Assembly: GCA_013140935.1 (NCBI GenBank)
Contig: JABFSD010000038.1
Location: 1-7,176 of the forward strand
Reading direction: 5' to 3'
Source: Acidobacteriota bacterium
GTDB lineage: Bacteria > Acidobacteriota > Blastocatellia > RBC074
DNA: 7,176 nucleotides
Part shown: positions 5,720 to 7,176 of the stretch, in pieces
Layout: the number at the start of each line of letters is the position of its first letter
Position numbering within the stretch: the stretch's first letter is position 1
The notes under the pieces: generated by a model
The model's input: the letters and a program-made list of their open reading frames with translations, nothing else
The model's database searches: none
Told to the model about the DNA's origin: nothing
Made by a program: the position numbers and the translations under genes

Positions 5720-7168
5720 CTATATCAAAATCTGTTTTTGCACTACGCCATGCACGTCGGTCAGTCGAAAGTCGCGGCCCTGAAAACGATAGGTCAGCCG
5801 TTCGTGGTCGAAGCCCAACTGATTGAGCAGCGTCGCGTGCAAATCGTGAACGTGCATGCCGCCTTCGACGACGCCAAAAGCCAGTTCGTCGGTTTCGCCA
5901 TAAATGCCGGGCTTGAATCCGCCGCCTGCGACCCACAACGTAAACGCATCAATGTGGTGATCGCGTCCCGTGGTCTCGCGCACTTCGCCCATTGGCGTGC
6001 GTCCGAATTCGCCGCCCCAGATAACAATGGTGTCTTCGAGCAAGCCGCGTTGTTTGAGATCGAGCACGAGCGCGGCGCTGGCTTGATCTACTTCGCGGCA
6101 ACGGGCTTCGATGTCGCCGTCGAGGTTGTTGCCTTTCTCGCCGTGATGATCCCAGTCGGTGTGATAAAGCTGCACGAACCGCACGCCGCGTTCGATCATC
6201 CGCCGCGCCAGCAAGGCATTCGCCGCGAAACCCGACTCGCCCGGCTTCACGCCGTAAAGATCGAGCGTGGCTTGCGACTCTTTGCTCAAGTCCATCAATT
6301 CGGGCGCGCTGGTTTGCATGCGAAACGCCATTTCATACGCGTTGACGCGCGTCATGATTTCAGGGTCGCCGGTTTGTGCGAGCCGCGCTTTATTCAATGC
6401 GCCGACCGTGTCGTAAAAATCGCGTTCCTGTTCGCGCCCCAACCCAGCGGGACTTTGCAAATTCAAAATCGCATCGCCTTGTCCGCGAAAGGGTACGCCT
6501 TGAAACGAAGTCGGCAGAAAACCGCTGCTCCACAAACTCGCACCCGCGCGCGGCCCGCGCCGTCCGCTTTGCAATACGACAAAGCCAGGCAGGTCTTTCG
6601 ATTCGCTGCCGAGTCCGTAAGTCACCCACGCGCCGAACGCCGGACGCCCCGGAATCTGAAAGCCCGTATTCATAAACAGCTTCGCCGGGCCGTGATTGAA
6701 CACATCCGTAGACATTCCGCGCAGCCACGCCACTTCGTCTACGATCTTGCGGTGATGCGGAATCAGTTCGCTGAGCGTCATTCCGCTTTGCCCGTATTGC
6801 GCGAACTGACGCTTCGTGCCCAACAGCTTTTCATTGCCTTTCAAAAACGCGAACCGTTTGCCTTTCATCAAACTCGGCGGCGGCGGTTGTCCGGTCAGTT
6901 CGCGCAACTTCGGCTTGTCGGAAAACAACTCCAATTGCGAAGGCGCGCCGGCCATAAACAGATAAATCACGCGCTTGGCCTTCGCCGTTTGCGGAGCCTT
7001 ACGCGCCGCCATCGGATTCGCCGGATCGAATGGCGGTCTTTGCGCAGACGTTTCATTCGCCAAGAGGCTGTTGAGGGCAATCGAACCGAGTCCGACGGCG
7101 CATTGCCCGAAGAAGTGACGGCGTGTTGCGTCTTGCAATTCGTTAGAAGTCTGAACTGTCTCTTTCAT
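5720..7168 (-). CDS. DUF1501 family protein, Tat-exported (alkaline-phosphatase/sulfatase-like fold)
   Basis: 482 residues, a usual length for DUF1501. RRHFFGQCAVGLGSIAL (16-32) is a twin-arginine signal, so the product is probably exported folded, perhaps with a bound cofactor or metal. Typical family motifs follow: RVIYLFMAGAPSQLELF (66-82), NHGPAKLFMNTG (158-169), FVQLYHTDWDHHG (331-343), WGGEFGRTP (384-392), GRDHH (401-405) and MHVHDLHATLL (438-448). The many His and Asp residues in these motifs resemble the metal site of the alkaline phosphatase/sulfatase superfamily; no reaction is established for the family. DUF1501 genes are often next to DUF1549/DUF1553 cytochrome-like genes in Planctomycetes and Acidobacteria. 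The DNA upstream lies outside the window, but TAA at 7176-7174 could be such a gene's stop. Only 8 bases of leader are visible, with no Shine-Dalgarno in them. First visible gene of the three-gene cluster. Confidence 0.95.
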   Translation of the reverse strand: MKETVQTSNELQDATRRHFFGQCAVGLGSIALNSLLANETSAQRPPFDPANPMAARKAPQTAKAKRVIYLFMAGAPSQLELFSDKPKLRELTGQPPPPSLMKGKRFAFLKGNEKLLGTKRQFAQYGQSGMTLSELIPHHRKIVDEVAWLRGMSTDVFNHGPAKLFMNTGFQIPGRPAFGAWVTYGLGSESKDLPGFVVLQSGRRGPRAGASLWSSGFLPTSFQGVPFRGQGDAILNLQSPAGLGREQERDFYDTVGALNKARLAQTGDPEIMTRVNAYEMAFRMQTSAPELMDLSKESQATLDLYGVKPGESGFAANALLARRMIERGVRFVQLYHTDWDHHGEKGNNLDGDIEARCREVDQASAALVLDLKQRGLLEDTIVIWGGEFGRTPMGEVRETTGRDHHIDAFTLWVAGGGFKPGIYGETDELAFGVVEGGMHVHDLHATLLNQLGFDHERLTYRFQGRDFRLTDVHGVVQKQILI

Positions 7169-7176
7169 TTTGATTA

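Noticed and set aside
5682..5936. Minus-strand frame overlapping the end of DUF1501
   Set aside because: It lies out of frame within a well-conserved DUF1501 C-terminus and is Arg-rich; it is a shadow frame.

Overview
The window looks like chromosomal DNA from a soil-type Acidobacteriota, most likely class Blastocatellia. This is inferred from gene content: a Tat-exported DUF1501 protein, an NHL-repeat beta-propeller with 'AGDGG' blades, a secreted family 9 glycoside hydrolase and REP-like palindromes in a moderately GC-rich sequence. No rRNA or other marker gene is present, so the taxonomy is tentative. I see no tRNA, rRNA, CRISPR array, transposase or phage gene.

Layout from left to right. 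(1) Positions 1-1148, minus strand: the N-terminal 382 codons of a UvrD/Rep-like superfamily I helicase that runs off the left edge. It has a clean Walker A motif but an atypical motif II. (2) Positions 1149-1283: a short gap holding two inverted copies of a 29-bp REP-like palindrome. (3) Positions 1284-3227, minus: a secreted GH9 cellulase/endoglucanase with an N-terminal Ig-like domain. (4) Positions 3228-3638: a divergent intergenic region of about 410 bp. It contains a 100-bp, highly structured inverted-repeat element with a T-tract on the GH9-sense strand. (5) Positions 3639-4184, plus: a small membrane-anchored bacterial PH-domain (YdbS-like) protein. (6) Positions 4190-7168, minus: a tight three-gene cluster, transcribed right to left, of DUF1501 (Tat-exported), a retropepsin-like aspartic protease and a six-bladed NHL-repeat protein. 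The gaps are 16 bp and then a 4-bp ATGA overlap.

The three-gene cluster is a convincing operon. Its first and last products carry export signals and the middle one does not. GH9 points to degradation of beta-glucan or plant polymers. The helicase and PH-domain genes have no evident functional link to their neighbours. The most interesting unexplained features are the structured element upstream of GH9, the REP pair between GH9 and the helicase, the deviating motif II in the helicase, and the cytosolic-looking aspartic protease between two exported proteins.
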